Part shown: one piece after another, positions 24,238 to 33,223 of the stretch
How positions within the stretch are numbered: the stretch's first letter is position 1
How the letters are laid out: each line of letters begins with the position of its first letter
Source of the DNA: Patescibacteria group bacterium
GTDB lineage: Bacteria > Patescibacteriota > Minisyncoccia > UBA6257 > HR35
Assembly (NCBI GenBank): GCA_025060575.1
Contig: JANXBL010000003.1
Coordinates: 1-35,816, forward strand
Reading direction: 5' to 3'
Length of the DNA: 35,816 bases
Notes under the pieces: model-generated
What the model was told of the DNA's origin: nothing
Seen by the model: the letters and a program-made list of their open reading frames with translations, nothing else
The model's database searches: none
Program-made: the position numbers and the translations under genes

Positions 24238-24652
24238 GTCAATAATTGTTAGGTTGATTCTTTCTCTCTTGTTAGGCGCCTTAATCGGGGCTGAAAGAAG
24301 CTTTATTGGCAAACAAGCAGGACTAAGAACTTTTGCTTTAGTTTCTATGGGAGCCTGTCTCTTTACCTATTTGGGTTTGAGCTTAGAACCCTCTAATCCT
24401 TCGCGGGTATTATCTAATTTAGTGGTGGGTGTAAGTTTTCTTGGAGCAGGCATCATTTTCGTTCATCAAGAAAGAGTTGTCGGTTTAACTACTGCTGCTT
24501 CATTATGGACAACAACCGCAATTGGTGCTGCGGTTGGTATGGGCTATGTTAAAGAAGCAATATTTGTTACAATTTTAACTTTAGCAATTTTATGGTTGCT
24601 AGTGTATGTTGAGAAGCTTATTCGAAGATCAGACGATGAGCAACGAGGTTAA
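24230..24652 (+). CDS. MgtC/SapB-family membrane protein
   Basis: The 140-aa product has four predicted membrane helices. The family motifs are clear: GLRTFALVSMGA near 31-42, VGVSFLGAGIIF near 67-78 and VGLTTAASLWTTTAIG near 84-99. It ends in a charged cytoplasmic tail. MgtC relatives influence magnesium or phosphate homeostasis and ATP synthase in pathogens; in most bacteria the role is unknown. This is the short form without the C-terminal ACT-like domain. It overlaps the next start by 17 nt. Confidence 0.88.
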   Translation: MLESIIVRLILSLLLGALIGAERSFIGKQAGLRTFALVSMGACLFTYLGLSLEPSNPSRVLSNLVVGVSFLGAGIIFVHQERVVGLTTAASLWTTTAIGAAVGMGYVKEAIFVTILTLAILWLLVYVEKLIRRSDDEQRG

Positions 24653-25748
24653 ATCATTTTTTATTATTGTTAGTACTATCATTGGTTTAGGTGTTTTCAC
24701 TTTACCTGACACATTTGCTAAAAGTGGTTATTTTTTTTTGATTTGGTTAGTTTTTTGGTTCTTTGCCTTTTTGATTTTACATCTTATGTGGGGAGAAATC
24801 TTGCTTCAGACTGAAGAAAAGCACAATCTTCCGGGGTTAACATCTATCTACCTTGATCCTCGTCTTAAGCACATAGTTTGGTTATTTGATTTTTTGGGTT
24901 TGATGGGAGTTTTTTTGGTATACTTCATTTTTTTGGTAAAGTTTTGGCAATTAATACTTCCAGATCTTAGTCCTTTTTGGCTTAAATTAGCTTTTGCTCT
25001 TTTCAATATATACTTTATCATTAAAGATATTTCAATATTTTCTAAATTCGAAGTAATTCTAGGGCTAGCAATTGGAATTATTTTCCTTACTATCTCGATT
25101 TTTCTTTTGCCTCATTTTAAGTTTGATAATATTATGTCAATTTTGGATCAAGGAAGAGAACCATTTTTACCCTATGGCATTATTCTTTTTGCTCTCTCTG
25201 GTACCTCTGCCTTACCAATCGTTTATGATTTAATTGGTAAAAACAGAACTTCATATCTGAAGGTTAATTTTTATTCTTTGTTATTTGTAACGGCTATTTA
25301 TTTTCTCTATGTTTTTTCTGTCAGCGGAGTGTTAGGAATTTCAGCAAGCGAAGAATCTTTACAAAGTTTAAGTTCTCACCTTCCTAAGTTATTTTTAATA
25401 ATTACAATTATTCTAGTTACTCTTAATATTACCTTTATTGATATGGCCTTTTACTTAAAGAGGGGTTTAATTTTCGATTATCAACTATCTCCTAAGTTAG
25501 CTAATTTTATTATTGCCCTCTCAACACTTTCATTGATTTTTTGGCAAATTGATAATTTAATTTATCTTATCGATTTTATCAGTTCCTTCTTTTTAGCTTT
25601 TAATCTTCTTATAGCCTGTCTTATCTATTTAAAATTAAAGAAAAGATTATTTTTTAATTTTCCTAAGGTAGCGGTCACATTTTTAATATTAGTTTTTCTG
25701 AGTGGAATAATATGGCATATTTTCGTTCGAATAAAGGATTTAGTCTGA
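24636..25748 (+). CDS. Amino acid permease-like (AAAP/HAAAP group) membrane transporter
   Basis: About 370 aa with roughly eleven hydrophobic helices. The first helix carries the APC-superfamily glycine signature IIGLGVFTLP (residues about 15-24) that lines the substrate site in AAAP/HAAAP transporters. The PYGIILFALSGTSALP segment matches a later unwound helix of that group. I used the ATG at 24636 (MSNEVKSFF); a start at 24606 adds ten residues inside the MgtC-like gene. Substrate is probably an amino acid, but unspecified. The 3' end overlaps the prepilin gene by 37 nt. Confidence 0.8.
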   Translation: MSNEVKSFFIIVSTIIGLGVFTLPDTFAKSGYFFLIWLVFWFFAFLILHLMWGEILLQTEEKHNLPGLTSIYLDPRLKHIVWLFDFLGLMGVFLVYFIFLVKFWQLILPDLSPFWLKLAFALFNIYFIIKDISIFSKFEVILGLAIGIIFLTISIFLLPHFKFDNIMSILDQGREPFLPYGIILFALSGTSALPIVYDLIGKNRTSYLKVNFYSLLFVTAIYFLYVFSVSGVLGISASEESLQSLSSHLPKLFLIITIILVTLNITFIDMAFYLKRGLIFDYQLSPKLANFIIALSTLSLIFWQIDNLIYLIDFISSFFLAFNLLIACLIYLKLKKRLFFNFPKVAVTFLILVFLSGIIWHIFVRIKDLV

Positions 25749-26953
25749 TCGAAATTTTAGTAGTATTAGGGTTGTTGACTATAATTTTTAGCACTTTTTT
25801 TTATTTTTGGAATTCAAGTCAGGCATTTAAAAAAGTTCGCGATTCTAGAAGAATGAATGATTTACAAGCCATTGATATGGCAATTAAGAATTTGATAATT
25901 AATTATTCTGATATCTACTTAGGAGAAGAAAACATTATTTACATATCTTTACCCGATGCTACTTCTACCTGCAATAGTTATAACTTAACTCAAGTTTATT
26001 CTCCATTTTCTTATCGTTGCCGAGCTTCAACTACTTATCTTAATGTTGACGGTAGTGGTTGGTTGCCAATTAACTTTGTTTCGGGGAGTGTGATGATGTT
26101 GTCTTCATTACCTCGCGATCCTTTAAATAATTCTAGTTACTTTTATAGTTATCAAACAAGGGCAGGAAGATATAAACTATCTGCTCGTTTAGAAGATCCC
26201 ATTTTTTTAGAGGAAATGATAAGGGATGGTGGTCTTGAACCTACCCTCTATGAAGTGGGAAATGATTTAAGAATTCCTTCTCCACAAAGCGGGCTAGTGC
26301 TCTATCTTCCATTAAATGAAGGAACAGGAACAATTGCCTATGATTTATCTGGTTATAATAATAATGGCATCCTTTATAGTAGCTCAACGATTTGCTCTGA
26401 TCCACCTACCTCTGGCTGTCCTCAGTGGATAGATGGTAAGGTCGGTAAAGCTTTAAAGTTTGATGGACTAGATGATTATTTATATAAAGATGTTATCAAT
26501 GGATCTCCTAAATCATATCTTACTATTTGTTCTTGGATAAGAACTTCTATGTCTAGCGCTGCTTACATGCTTCAATTAAATAGAAGTCCTAGTAATTATT
26601 TTAACGAGTTAATGTTTGCAATTGATAGCGGTAGATTACAATTTATTGATTATTCAACAAGTACCTATGGATTTTCACTTGCTCAAAAATCAATCAAAAC
26701 TATTAACAATAATAACTGGAGATTCGTTTGCTTCGTAAAATCAAATACTGTTGGTTTATACTACATAGACGGTGATTTTGATAGTCAGGTTAGCGCTTCG
26801 ATCAATGTTCAGTATGGTGCTAATGATTTTGCTATCGGAAAAGATTATAGAGATAACAATAAATTATTCAATGGTTTTCTAGATGAAATCCGCATCTATA
26901 ACCGTTCTCTTTCTCAGAGTGAAATTAAAACCATTTACGAAGCAACAAAGTAA
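25712..26953 (+). CDS. Type IV prepilin-like protein fused to a LamG-like domain
   Basis: The 413-aa product opens with a class III signal: NKGFSLIE at residues 7-14, with cleavage after Gly9 and the key Glu5 at position 14 of the precursor, then a hydrophobic helix to about residue 33. Residues about 35-190 are pseudopilin-like, including DSRRMNDLQAID. From about 197 (LVLYLPLNEGTG) to the end is a concanavalin A-like LamG/laminin-G-type jelly roll: KALKFDGLDDYL, WRFVCFVKS, GFLDEIRIYNRSLS. LamG modules often bind sugars or proteins, so a pilus-tip or pilus-borne adhesin is plausible; that role is inference. It starts within the permease gene and nifS-like follows 9 nt later. Two cysteine pairs could form disulfides. 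Confidence 0.85.
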   Translation: MAYFRSNKGFSLIEILVVLGLLTIIFSTFFYFWNSSQAFKKVRDSRRMNDLQAIDMAIKNLIINYSDIYLGEENIIYISLPDATSTCNSYNLTQVYSPFSYRCRASTTYLNVDGSGWLPINFVSGSVMMLSSLPRDPLNNSSYFYSYQTRAGRYKLSARLEDPIFLEEMIRDGGLEPTLYEVGNDLRIPSPQSGLVLYLPLNEGTGTIAYDLSGYNNNGILYSSSTICSDPPTSGCPQWIDGKVGKALKFDGLDDYLYKDVINGSPKSYLTICSWIRTSMSSAAYMLQLNRSPSNYFNELMFAIDSGRLQFIDYSTSTYGFSLAQKSIKTINNNNWRFVCFVKSNTVGLYYIDGDFDSQVSASINVQYGANDFAIGKDYRDNNKLFNGFLDEIRIYNRSLSQSEIKTIYEATK

Positions 26954-26962
26954 TTTTTAATT

Positions 26963-28102
26963 ATGAGAAAAATCTATTTTGACTTTGCAGCTACTACGCC
27001 TGTTAGAGAGGAAGTTTTACTTGAAATGATGCCGTATTTTACTGAAAAATTCGGTAATCCATCTAGTTTGCATTGGTGGGGACAACAAGCTTTAAAAGCT
27101 GTTGATGATTGTCGAGAAATGATTATGAATTTGATTAATGCTCAATCGCCAAACGAAATAATTTTTACTTCTTCAGCTACCGAAAGCAACAATTTAGCCA
27201 TTAAAGGATTAGCTTTTTTTTATTATTTTAAAAAGGGGATCAAGCCTCATTTTCTCACCTCAACTATTGAGCATGATTCTATTTTAAAAATTTTTGATAA
27301 TTTAGAAGAATTAGGGTTAGCTAGAATTAGTTATGTTAAACCTAGAAGTGATAGCTTAATCTATTTTGAGGATATTATCAATCATATTGAAGATCAAACT
27401 AAGATGATTGTTTTACACTATGTTAATAGCGAATTAGGCACAATCCAAAGAATAAAGGAAATTGCTAACCAGGTTAAGAAAACTAAAAGTGATATTCTTT
27501 TTCATGTTGATGCTGTTCAGGCTGGTTTTGAAAATTTGGATGTTCAAAGTTTGGGAATTGATATGATGACTTTATCTTCGCATAAAATTTATGGTCCTAA
27601 GGGAGTTGCCTTGCTTTATAAAAGAAGCGATATTGAATTAGTTGATATTATTTCTGGTTCTGGGCAGGAAAATAGTTTAAGAAGTGGCACCGAGATGGTT
27701 CCATTGATTGTAGGCTTCGCTAAAGCGCTCGAATTAGCGATCTCTCAAAGAGAAAATATTAATCAGTTATTAACTGATCTAAGGGATTATTTTATCTTGA
27801 AAACCAGTAATTTTTATGATAAAATTTTTTTGAACACTAAAGTTGAAATTTCTTCTCCGAAAATTTTGAATGTTTATTTCCCAACAAGAACCGCTGATGA
27901 ATTATTGTTCTATTTGGATTCACATGGAATTGCAGTAAGCGCGGGAACAGCTTGTCAGTCAAGAGCAGCACTGCCTAGTTCGGTGATATCTCATTTATTT
28001 TCACCGGAAAGAGCAAAAAAGAGTTTGAGGGTTTCATTTGGGCTAGGAAATAAGTTTGAAGATATTGATTTTTTAGTCGAATGTTTAAACAGGATTATTT
28101 GA
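26963..28102 (+). CDS. Cysteine desulfurase (NifS/IscS family)
   Basis: The 379-aa PLP enzyme removes sulfur from cysteine for Fe-S clusters or tRNA thiolation. Landmarks: YFDFAATTP at 5-13, His104 stacking on PLP (TIEHDS), HVDAVQAG at 181-188, the PLP lysine Lys208 in SSHKIYGPKG, and the persulfide-carrying Cys331 in SAGTACQSRAALPS. It is full length. No IscU-like scaffold gene is adjacent. The ATG lies 9 nt after the prepilin stop and htrA follows after 7 nt. Confidence 0.94.
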   Translation: MRKIYFDFAATTPVREEVLLEMMPYFTEKFGNPSSLHWWGQQALKAVDDCREMIMNLINAQSPNEIIFTSSATESNNLAIKGLAFFYYFKKGIKPHFLTSTIEHDSILKIFDNLEELGLARISYVKPRSDSLIYFEDIINHIEDQTKMIVLHYVNSELGTIQRIKEIANQVKKTKSDILFHVDAVQAGFENLDVQSLGIDMMTLSSHKIYGPKGVALLYKRSDIELVDIISGSGQENSLRSGTEMVPLIVGFAKALELAISQRENINQLLTDLRDYFILKTSNFYDKIFLNTKVEISSPKILNVYFPTRTADELLFYLDSHGIAVSAGTACQSRAALPSSVISHLFSPERAKKSLRVSFGLGNKFEDIDFLVECLNRII

Positions 28103-28109
28103 TTCTAAG

Positions 28110-29363
28110 ATGAAAAAAATTCCTTGGCAAGTTTTTGTCTTAGGAATTGGCTTGATATTAGTCTTTTCTGATGCCAGTGGTCAAGCTTTTTTCAACAATT
28201 TATTAGATATTTTATTTGGAAGAACGAAGGTTGCTACTTCCACTAATCAGAATAATTCCAATAACTACTTTATTTCTTTACCATCAGCCATTTCTTTAGA
28301 AAATGTTGTAACTGGGATTGTTGAAAGAACATCGCCCGCGGTGGTAAGTATTGTTATTAGTAAATATGTGCCAGTAATTGAAAGATTCTATTTTAATCCT
28401 TTTGAGGACCTAGATTTGCCACCGGAATTAAAACCATTTTTCCAATTTGAGTTTCCTGCTCCTCGATCAGTCCCTAATCAAAACAGATCAGAAAAAAGAA
28501 AAGTTGGCGGAGGGACAGGTTTTATTGTTTCTCCTGATGGATTAATTGTCACTAATAAACATGTAGTCAGTGATAGAGAAGCTGAATATACAGTTTATCT
28601 TAGTAATGGTAAGAAATATACAGCTAAAGTTTTAGCTGTTCATCCAGTTGATGATTTAGCTTTGATAAAAATTAATGCTAACAATTTACCTGTTTTGAAA
28701 TTAGGTGATTCAGATAGGATAAAACTAGGCCAATTTGTTTTAGCCATTGGCAATGCTTTGGCTGAGTTTCAAAACACGGTTAGCTTTGGCGTTGTCTCTG
28801 GTCTAAAGAGATCAATCACTGCTTCTGATGAAAGTGGTAATATAGAAAGATTAGATGACCTTATTCAAACTGACGCAGCTATTAATTTTGGCAATTCCGG
28901 TGGTCCATTGATTAACTTACAAGGTGAAGTTATTGGTGTTAATACTGCCATTGCTGGTGGTGCTGAAAATATTGGTTTTGCTATTCCTGTCAACCGTGCT
29001 AAGAAAATGATTGAAGAGTTCAATCGAAAAGGCAAAATTGAAGTGCCATTTTTAGGAGTTTATTATATGCTGGTTAACGATGAGATACAGAAAAAATTTG
29101 ATTTACCAGTTAACTATGGAGCTTTTATCTACCGCGATAAGGAAAGTGCTATTGTCCCTAATTCTCCAGCAGAAAAGGCTGGTTTAAGAAATAGAGATAT
29201 AATTTTAGAGATAGATAATGAAAAAATAACACCTCAAAATAATCTCGCTCAAATAGTGAGCAGAAAAAACATTGGTCAAAGAATATCGCTTAAAGTTTTA
29301 AGGGAAAATAGAGAAATTACTCTTTATGCGGTTATCGGGTCTCTACCAGAAAATTCTCGGTAG
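28110..29363 (+). CDS. HtrA/DegP-type serine protease with one PDZ domain
   Basis: The 417-aa product has an N-terminal hydrophobic helix (about 6-22) serving as signal or anchor. The trypsin-like domain carries His141 (TNKHVV), Asp172 (DDLALIK) and Ser253 (GNSGGPL). A PDZ domain follows from about 310 (EVPFLGVYYML, then NSPAEKAGLRNRDIILEI). Such proteases degrade misfolded exported proteins. Residues 40-125 contain an Asn/Pro-rich linker and a short insertion. It ends the infC run. Its last 32 nt overlap the convergent unknown gene, with stop codons inside each other's reading frames. Confidence 0.93.
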   Translation: MKKIPWQVFVLGIGLILVFSDASGQAFFNNLLDILFGRTKVATSTNQNNSNNYFISLPSAISLENVVTGIVERTSPAVVSIVISKYVPVIERFYFNPFEDLDLPPELKPFFQFEFPAPRSVPNQNRSEKRKVGGGTGFIVSPDGLIVTNKHVVSDREAEYTVYLSNGKKYTAKVLAVHPVDDLALIKINANNLPVLKLGDSDRIKLGQFVLAIGNALAEFQNTVSFGVVSGLKRSITASDESGNIERLDDLIQTDAAINFGNSGGPLINLQGEVIGVNTAIAGGAENIGFAIPVNRAKKMIEEFNRKGKIEVPFLGVYYMLVNDEIQKKFDLPVNYGAFIYRDKESAIVPNSPAEKAGLRNRDIILEIDNEKITPQNNLAQIVSRKNIGQRISLKVLRENREITLYAVIGSLPENSR

Positions 29364-29907
29364 TTATTATTCCTAAGTCAATTAAAAATTTTTCATAGCT
29401 ATTAAAAACAATATTAAACTCTTCGTCCTTTAGATCAACATCGTCTCCCTTATTAATTTTTTCTTTTATTAAATTAACAATTTTAATAGATTTCTTAAGA
29501 TCCTCTTTATTTTTGGCAACATCATCAGGAATTTTATCGACTTTTTCCTCTAAAGTATATTCACCATAACCAAACATATCTACTATTGAATTAACGAATT
29601 TGTCTATTTCAATTAAACCTCTTATTTTATCATTAATAAATATAGCCTTAATTCTTTTAAAGTTTTTCTCCTGATTCTTAATAAACTTAAAGTCTTTTCT
29701 CGATTTAAGAAATGATTGCCAATAATCAATTTCATCTTGATTTACCAATTCAAATTTTATCCACCAAATTATCATAAGGGAGGTAAGGATAAGGGATGTT
29801 AGATAAACGGATAATTTGGCAAGACCTAATCCAGTAGGAATAATAAAATTTAGAATAGTTTCAAAAAATAAGAAAACTTTTCCTACGGTTAATTCAATAA
29901 TTTCCAT
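29332..29907 (-). CDS. Unknown membrane-anchored protein downstream of gatA
   Basis: The 191-aa product is not recognised. Residues 1-50 hold two hydrophobic helices (about 8-24 and 30-50). The remainder is charged, helical and soluble: a KFIKNQEKNFKRIK stretch, and GYGEYTLEEKVDK near 115-127. It starts 14 nt inside the end of gatA, so it is probably translated with it. GatC, which often neighbours gatA, is not what this is. The overlap with htrA at the 3' end is antisense. Confidence 0.7.
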   Translation of the reverse strand: MEIIELTVGKVFLFFETILNFIIPTGLGLAKLSVYLTSLILTSLMIIWWIKFELVNQDEIDYWQSFLKSRKDFKFIKNQEKNFKRIKAIFINDKIRGLIEIDKFVNSIVDMFGYGEYTLEEKVDKIPDDVAKNKEDLKKSIKIVNLIKEKINKGDDVDLKDEEFNIVFNSYEKFLIDLGIITTENFLVETR

Positions 29908-31276
29908 TAGTGTTTTTTATAAAAGAGAAAATAGCTTTTTCTTCAAAGAGATTGCCAATAATTTGAGCACCTACAGGTAAATTATTGACGAACCCAATTG
30001 GAAAGCTAAGCGCAGGAAGGTAAGCTAAATTTACGGGTACAGTATAGATATCAGCCAAGTACATTGATAATGGATCGGTCATTTTTTCTCCTATTTTAAA
30101 TGGCAAGGTAGGAGAGGTGGGCATAAGAATTAGGTCAACTGAACGAAAAGCCTTTTGGAAATCCTCAAAAATAAATTTTCTAGTTTTTAAAGCTTTGAGG
30201 TAATAAGCCTCATAATAGCCATGGGAAAGAACAAAAGTTCCTAACAGTATTCTTCTTTTAACTTCCTTGCCAAAACCTTTTTCTCTGGTTAATAGATATG
30301 TTTGTAAAAGTTCTTCATCTTTTATTGATAATCCATAACGAATACCGTCATATCTTGCTAAGTTGGAACTTACTTCAGCTGTCATGATTAAATAATAAGT
30401 TGGCAAAGAATAGGGCAATGATGGTAATGAAATTTTTTTGATTTTAAAATTTTGACTAATTTTTTCAATAAACTTTTCAAGGCACTCTTTAACACCACTT
30501 TCTAAGCCAAGACTATATACCTCCTCCGGTACTCCAATTATTTTAATTTCCTTCGTAATTTCCTTATAAACTTGAGAAGTGCTATCAAACTTATCTTTTC
30601 CTCTGATAATAGTAAAAACAGTTATTAAGTCATCCAAGTATCTAGAAAAAACTCCTATCTGATCAAGAGAAGAAGCCATAGCTATCAGGCCATATCTGGA
30701 AACAGCAGAGTAGGTTGGTTTTAAACCATAAACTCCACAAAAACTAGCTGGTTGTCTAATTGAACCACCAGTATCAGAACCTAATGCTATTGGGATAATT
30801 CCTGCTCCTACCACTGCTGCTGATCCACCTGATGAGCCACCAGGCACTCTTTCCGGGTCAAAGGGGTTAAAAGTTGGATGATAGGCTGAGTTTTCAGTGG
30901 ATGAGCCCATAGCAAATTCATCTAGGTTTGTTTTGCCCACAATGACTGCACCAGCCTCTTTTAATTTTTTGATTACAGTAGCATCATAAGGGGCAATGTA
31001 ATTTTCTAGTATTTTTGATCCAGCAGTACATCTTTCTCCCTTGACCAAAATATTATCTTTAATAGCAATGGGTATACCCCAAAGAGGTAAATTTTTATCT
31101 TTGTTCTTTAACTCATCTAATGTTTTCTCTATTAGTTTTTCTGTTAAAAATAAGAAACCCTTAACCTTTTCATCTTCTTTCTTGATAAATTCAAGATAGT
31201 GATGATAAAAATCTTCCAGTCCTATTTCATCTATTAATTTTCTTAGTTCATCAATCGATAAATTTTTAAAATTCAT
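29894..31276 (-). CDS. gatA: Glutamyl/aspartyl-tRNA amidotransferase subunit A
   Basis: The 460-aa amidase releases ammonia from glutamine so that GatB can convert Glu-tRNA(Gln) or Asp-tRNA(Asn). The amidase triad is present: Lys73 (AIKDN), cis-Ser148 (GGSSGGSAA) and nucleophile Ser172 (GSDTGGSIRQPA). Its N terminus and the DEFAMGSSTENSAYHP segment are typical. GatB and GatC are not in the window. It overlaps the upstream flavoprotein gene by 4 nt. Confidence 0.95.
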   Translation of the reverse strand: MNFKNLSIDELRKLIDEIGLEDFYHHYLEFIKKEDEKVKGFLFLTEKLIEKTLDELKNKDKNLPLWGIPIAIKDNILVKGERCTAGSKILENYIAPYDATVIKKLKEAGAVIVGKTNLDEFAMGSSTENSAYHPTFNPFDPERVPGGSSGGSAAVVGAGIIPIALGSDTGGSIRQPASFCGVYGLKPTYSAVSRYGLIAMASSLDQIGVFSRYLDDLITVFTIIRGKDKFDSTSQVYKEITKEIKIIGVPEEVYSLGLESGVKECLEKFIEKISQNFKIKKISLPSLPYSLPTYYLIMTAEVSSNLARYDGIRYGLSIKDEELLQTYLLTREKGFGKEVKRRILLGTFVLSHGYYEAYYLKALKTRKFIFEDFQKAFRSVDLILMPTSPTLPFKIGEKMTDPLSMYLADIYTVPVNLAYLPALSFPIGFVNNLPVGAQIIGNLFEEKAIFSFIKNTNGNY

Positions 31277-32196
31277 CTGATGGTATTTAAATACTTTACT
31301 ACTTCAAGGGAGGCAATGATTCCTTGTCCAACAGCGACTCCGATTTGTTTATGTGGTATATTGGTTACATCTCCAGCGGCAAAGACGCCAGGAATTGATG
31401 TTTGGCATAGTTGATTAACTATAATCTCGCCGTATTCATTCTTTATGTTCCAAGCGTCAGGAACAAATTCTGAATTGGGTTTAAGCCCGATATGAATAAA
31501 AATTCCATCAACTGCTAAATTTTTTACTTCACCTGTCATTTTATCTAAATATTTTAAACCACTAACTTTTTGATCGCCATAGATTTCCTGAGTAAGAGCA
31601 TTATAGATTATTTCCACATTCTCTTTTGATTTTAATTCTTCAATTAAGACTTTATCTCCCTTCATTTCTGGGTTCTTATTAATGATATAAACCTTTTGGC
31701 AAATTCTTGAGCCCATAATTCCACCTTCATTAGCAGAGTTTCCCCCTCCTATAATGGCAACAATTTTATTTTTAAATAATGGCAAATCGCAGACAGAGCA
31801 ATAGCTCAATCCTTTATGGTAAAATTTATCTTCTCCTGGTATGTTAAGCTTTTTAGGACTAGATCCCGTTGCGATGATGATCGTTTTAGCTTCGTATGTA
31901 TTTTTATTTGTTTTGATGATAAAACCGTTTGGCTTTTTAATCTCAAGAGATAGGACCTCTTCTATTATTGGCTTTATTTGGTATTTTTCCATATGTTCCC
32001 TAAATTTTTTGGCTAATTCCACTCCATTAGTTTCGGGAAATCCAGGATAATTTTCGACAATTCCCGACAATGCCATCTCACCACCAATATCTTTGGCAAT
32101 AATCGAAAATTCTATTCCTTGCCTTTTTAGATAGATAGAGGCAGAAATTCCTCCAGCCGAAGCACCAATTATGATCGAATCGTAGACATTGCTCAT
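31273..32196 (-). CDS. Thioredoxin reductase-like flavoprotein
   Basis: The 307-aa product has both Rossmann halves and the redox pair Cys133/Cys136 (YCSVCD) of TrxB. The FAD motif reads GASAGG (11-16), with Ser where the second Gly of GxGxxG usually sits. The cofactor loop after GGGNSANEGG lacks the HRR triplet that binds the 2'-phosphate of NADPH; it reads INKNP at 172-176. AAGDVTNIP near residue 275 is the second FAD site. It should pass electrons to thioredoxin or the adjacent glutaredoxin, possibly from NADH or another donor. The gap to the glutaredoxin gene is 47 nt, the largest in this run. Confidence 0.88.
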   Translation of the reverse strand: MSNVYDSIIIGASAGGISASIYLKRQGIEFSIIAKDIGGEMALSGIVENYPGFPETNGVELAKKFREHMEKYQIKPIIEEVLSLEIKKPNGFIIKTNKNTYEAKTIIIATGSSPKKLNIPGEDKFYHKGLSYCSVCDLPLFKNKIVAIIGGGNSANEGGIMGSRICQKVYIINKNPEMKGDKVLIEELKSKENVEIIYNALTQEIYGDQKVSGLKYLDKMTGEVKNLAVDGIFIHIGLKPNSEFVPDAWNIKNEYGEIIVNQLCQTSIPGVFAAGDVTNIPHKQIGVAVGQGIIASLEVVKYLNTIR

Positions 32197-32243
32197 TTTA
32201 CTAAATAAAATAAAAATTACATTAGAAAATATTTATTCTTTGC

Positions 32244-32474
32244 TTATGATAGAGCTGAAGATATTTCGTCAGGAGAGAATCCTACGATTATTTTTCCCTC
32301 AATATCAATAACAGGCACTCCATACTGGCCTGATTTTTCTACCATTTCATTTGCCCATTCTTCATTAGTTTCAACATTTCTCTCTTCATATTCATATCCC
32401 TGACTTTTAAGAAATTCCTTTGCTGCTTGACACCAGGGACAATAGGTTGTTGTATAGATAATTATTTTTTTCAT
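32244..32474 (-). CDS. Glutaredoxin/NrdH-like thioredoxin-fold protein
   Basis: The 76-aa product has the short thioredoxin fold with CPWC (Cys12, Cys15), the cis-proline stretch GVPVID and the C-terminal GFSPDEI. NrdH-like proteins are reduced by thioredoxin reductase and feed ribonucleotide reductase, so the nearby TrxB-like gene and nrdJ are plausible partners. Its start overlaps the DsbA-like stop by 4 nt. Confidence 0.9.
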   Translation of the reverse strand: MKKIIIYTTTYCPWCQAAKEFLKSQGYEYEERNVETNEEWANEMVEKSGQYGVPVIDIEGKIIVGFSPDEISSALS

Positions 32475-33145
32475 TGCTGTTGAAGTTTTTCAATCCCCGA
32501 CAAGAGACAATTTTCGTCAATACCTACCACCTGAAAAGCCATGTTATCCTTTTGAATAAAAAAATTTGGTGTTCCTCCGAGGTTCAAGCTAAGAGAATAA
32601 TTCATGTCATTTTTAATGTCTTGATTATATCTATTCTCATCAACGCAAGCATCAAAGTTTTTTGTGTCCAGATTCAATGTTTGAGCAATTTCTGTCCAGA
32701 TTTCCTTTCGAGTAGTATTTTTACCTGCTAATAATTCTTCGAATATCTTCTTATTAAATTCCCAAAATCTTCCTTGTTCATTAGCACACCTGGCTGCATT
32801 AGCAATTGGTTCAGCTTCTGGGTGAACCGAAAAATCACGATAATAAAGAGCGACTTGTCCATCTCGCACTAGCGGTTCTATCTTAGGATAAAACTCAATC
32901 GCTGCTTTAGCACAGAAGGGACATAGATAGTCCGAAAATTCAACTATTTTAATAGGTGCATTAGGATTTCCATAGGGCGGTAAATTGCCAAGCTCAACAG
33001 GTGTTGTTGGTTTAAGGTTATTTTGACAAGATGAAACTTCTCTCTTTTGGACTTTACCACCTAGAAAATAAAGAGAGATTGACAAAGCTAAAATTACTAA
33101 AATGATAATTATCAAACCTAAATTTTTCTTAATGTGTGTTAACAT
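32471..33145 (-). CDS. Membrane-anchored DsbA-family thiol oxidoreductase
   Basis: The 224-aa product has one membrane helix (about 8-28) and an extracytoplasmic thioredoxin-fold domain of the Thioredoxin_4/BdbD type. The active site is CPFC (Cys75, Cys78), and the cis-proline loop is GGTPNFF near 200. Four further cysteines lie outside it. It is expected to make or rearrange disulfides in exported proteins, several of which sit nearby. No DsbB/VKOR partner is adjacent. It is the first gene of a minus-strand run that continues with the glutaredoxin. Confidence 0.9.
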   Translation of the reverse strand: MLTHIKKNLGLIIIILVILALSISLYFLGGKVQKREVSSCQNNLKPTTPVELGNLPPYGNPNAPIKIVEFSDYLCPFCAKAAIEFYPKIEPLVRDGQVALYYRDFSVHPEAEPIANAARCANEQGRFWEFNKKIFEELLAGKNTTRKEIWTEIAQTLNLDTKNFDACVDENRYNQDIKNDMNYSLSLNLGGTPNFFIQKDNMAFQVVGIDENCLLSGIEKLQQQ

Positions 33146-33181
33146 TAAATTAGACTAATCATTTAATTAACGACTTTTAAA

Positions 33182-33190
33182 ATTATAACA
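33182..33190 (-). promoter_or_regulatory. Extended -10 promoter of the DsbA-like operon
   Basis: Read on the minus strand the bases are TGTTATAAT, a perfect -10 with the TG extension. The expected start near 33175 gives a leader of about 30 nt before the ATG at 33145. No good -35 is visible, as expected for an extended -10. Confidence 0.5.
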
Positions 33191-33223
33191 TAGTTATAAA
33201 GATTTATAAGCTATTAAAAGTTT

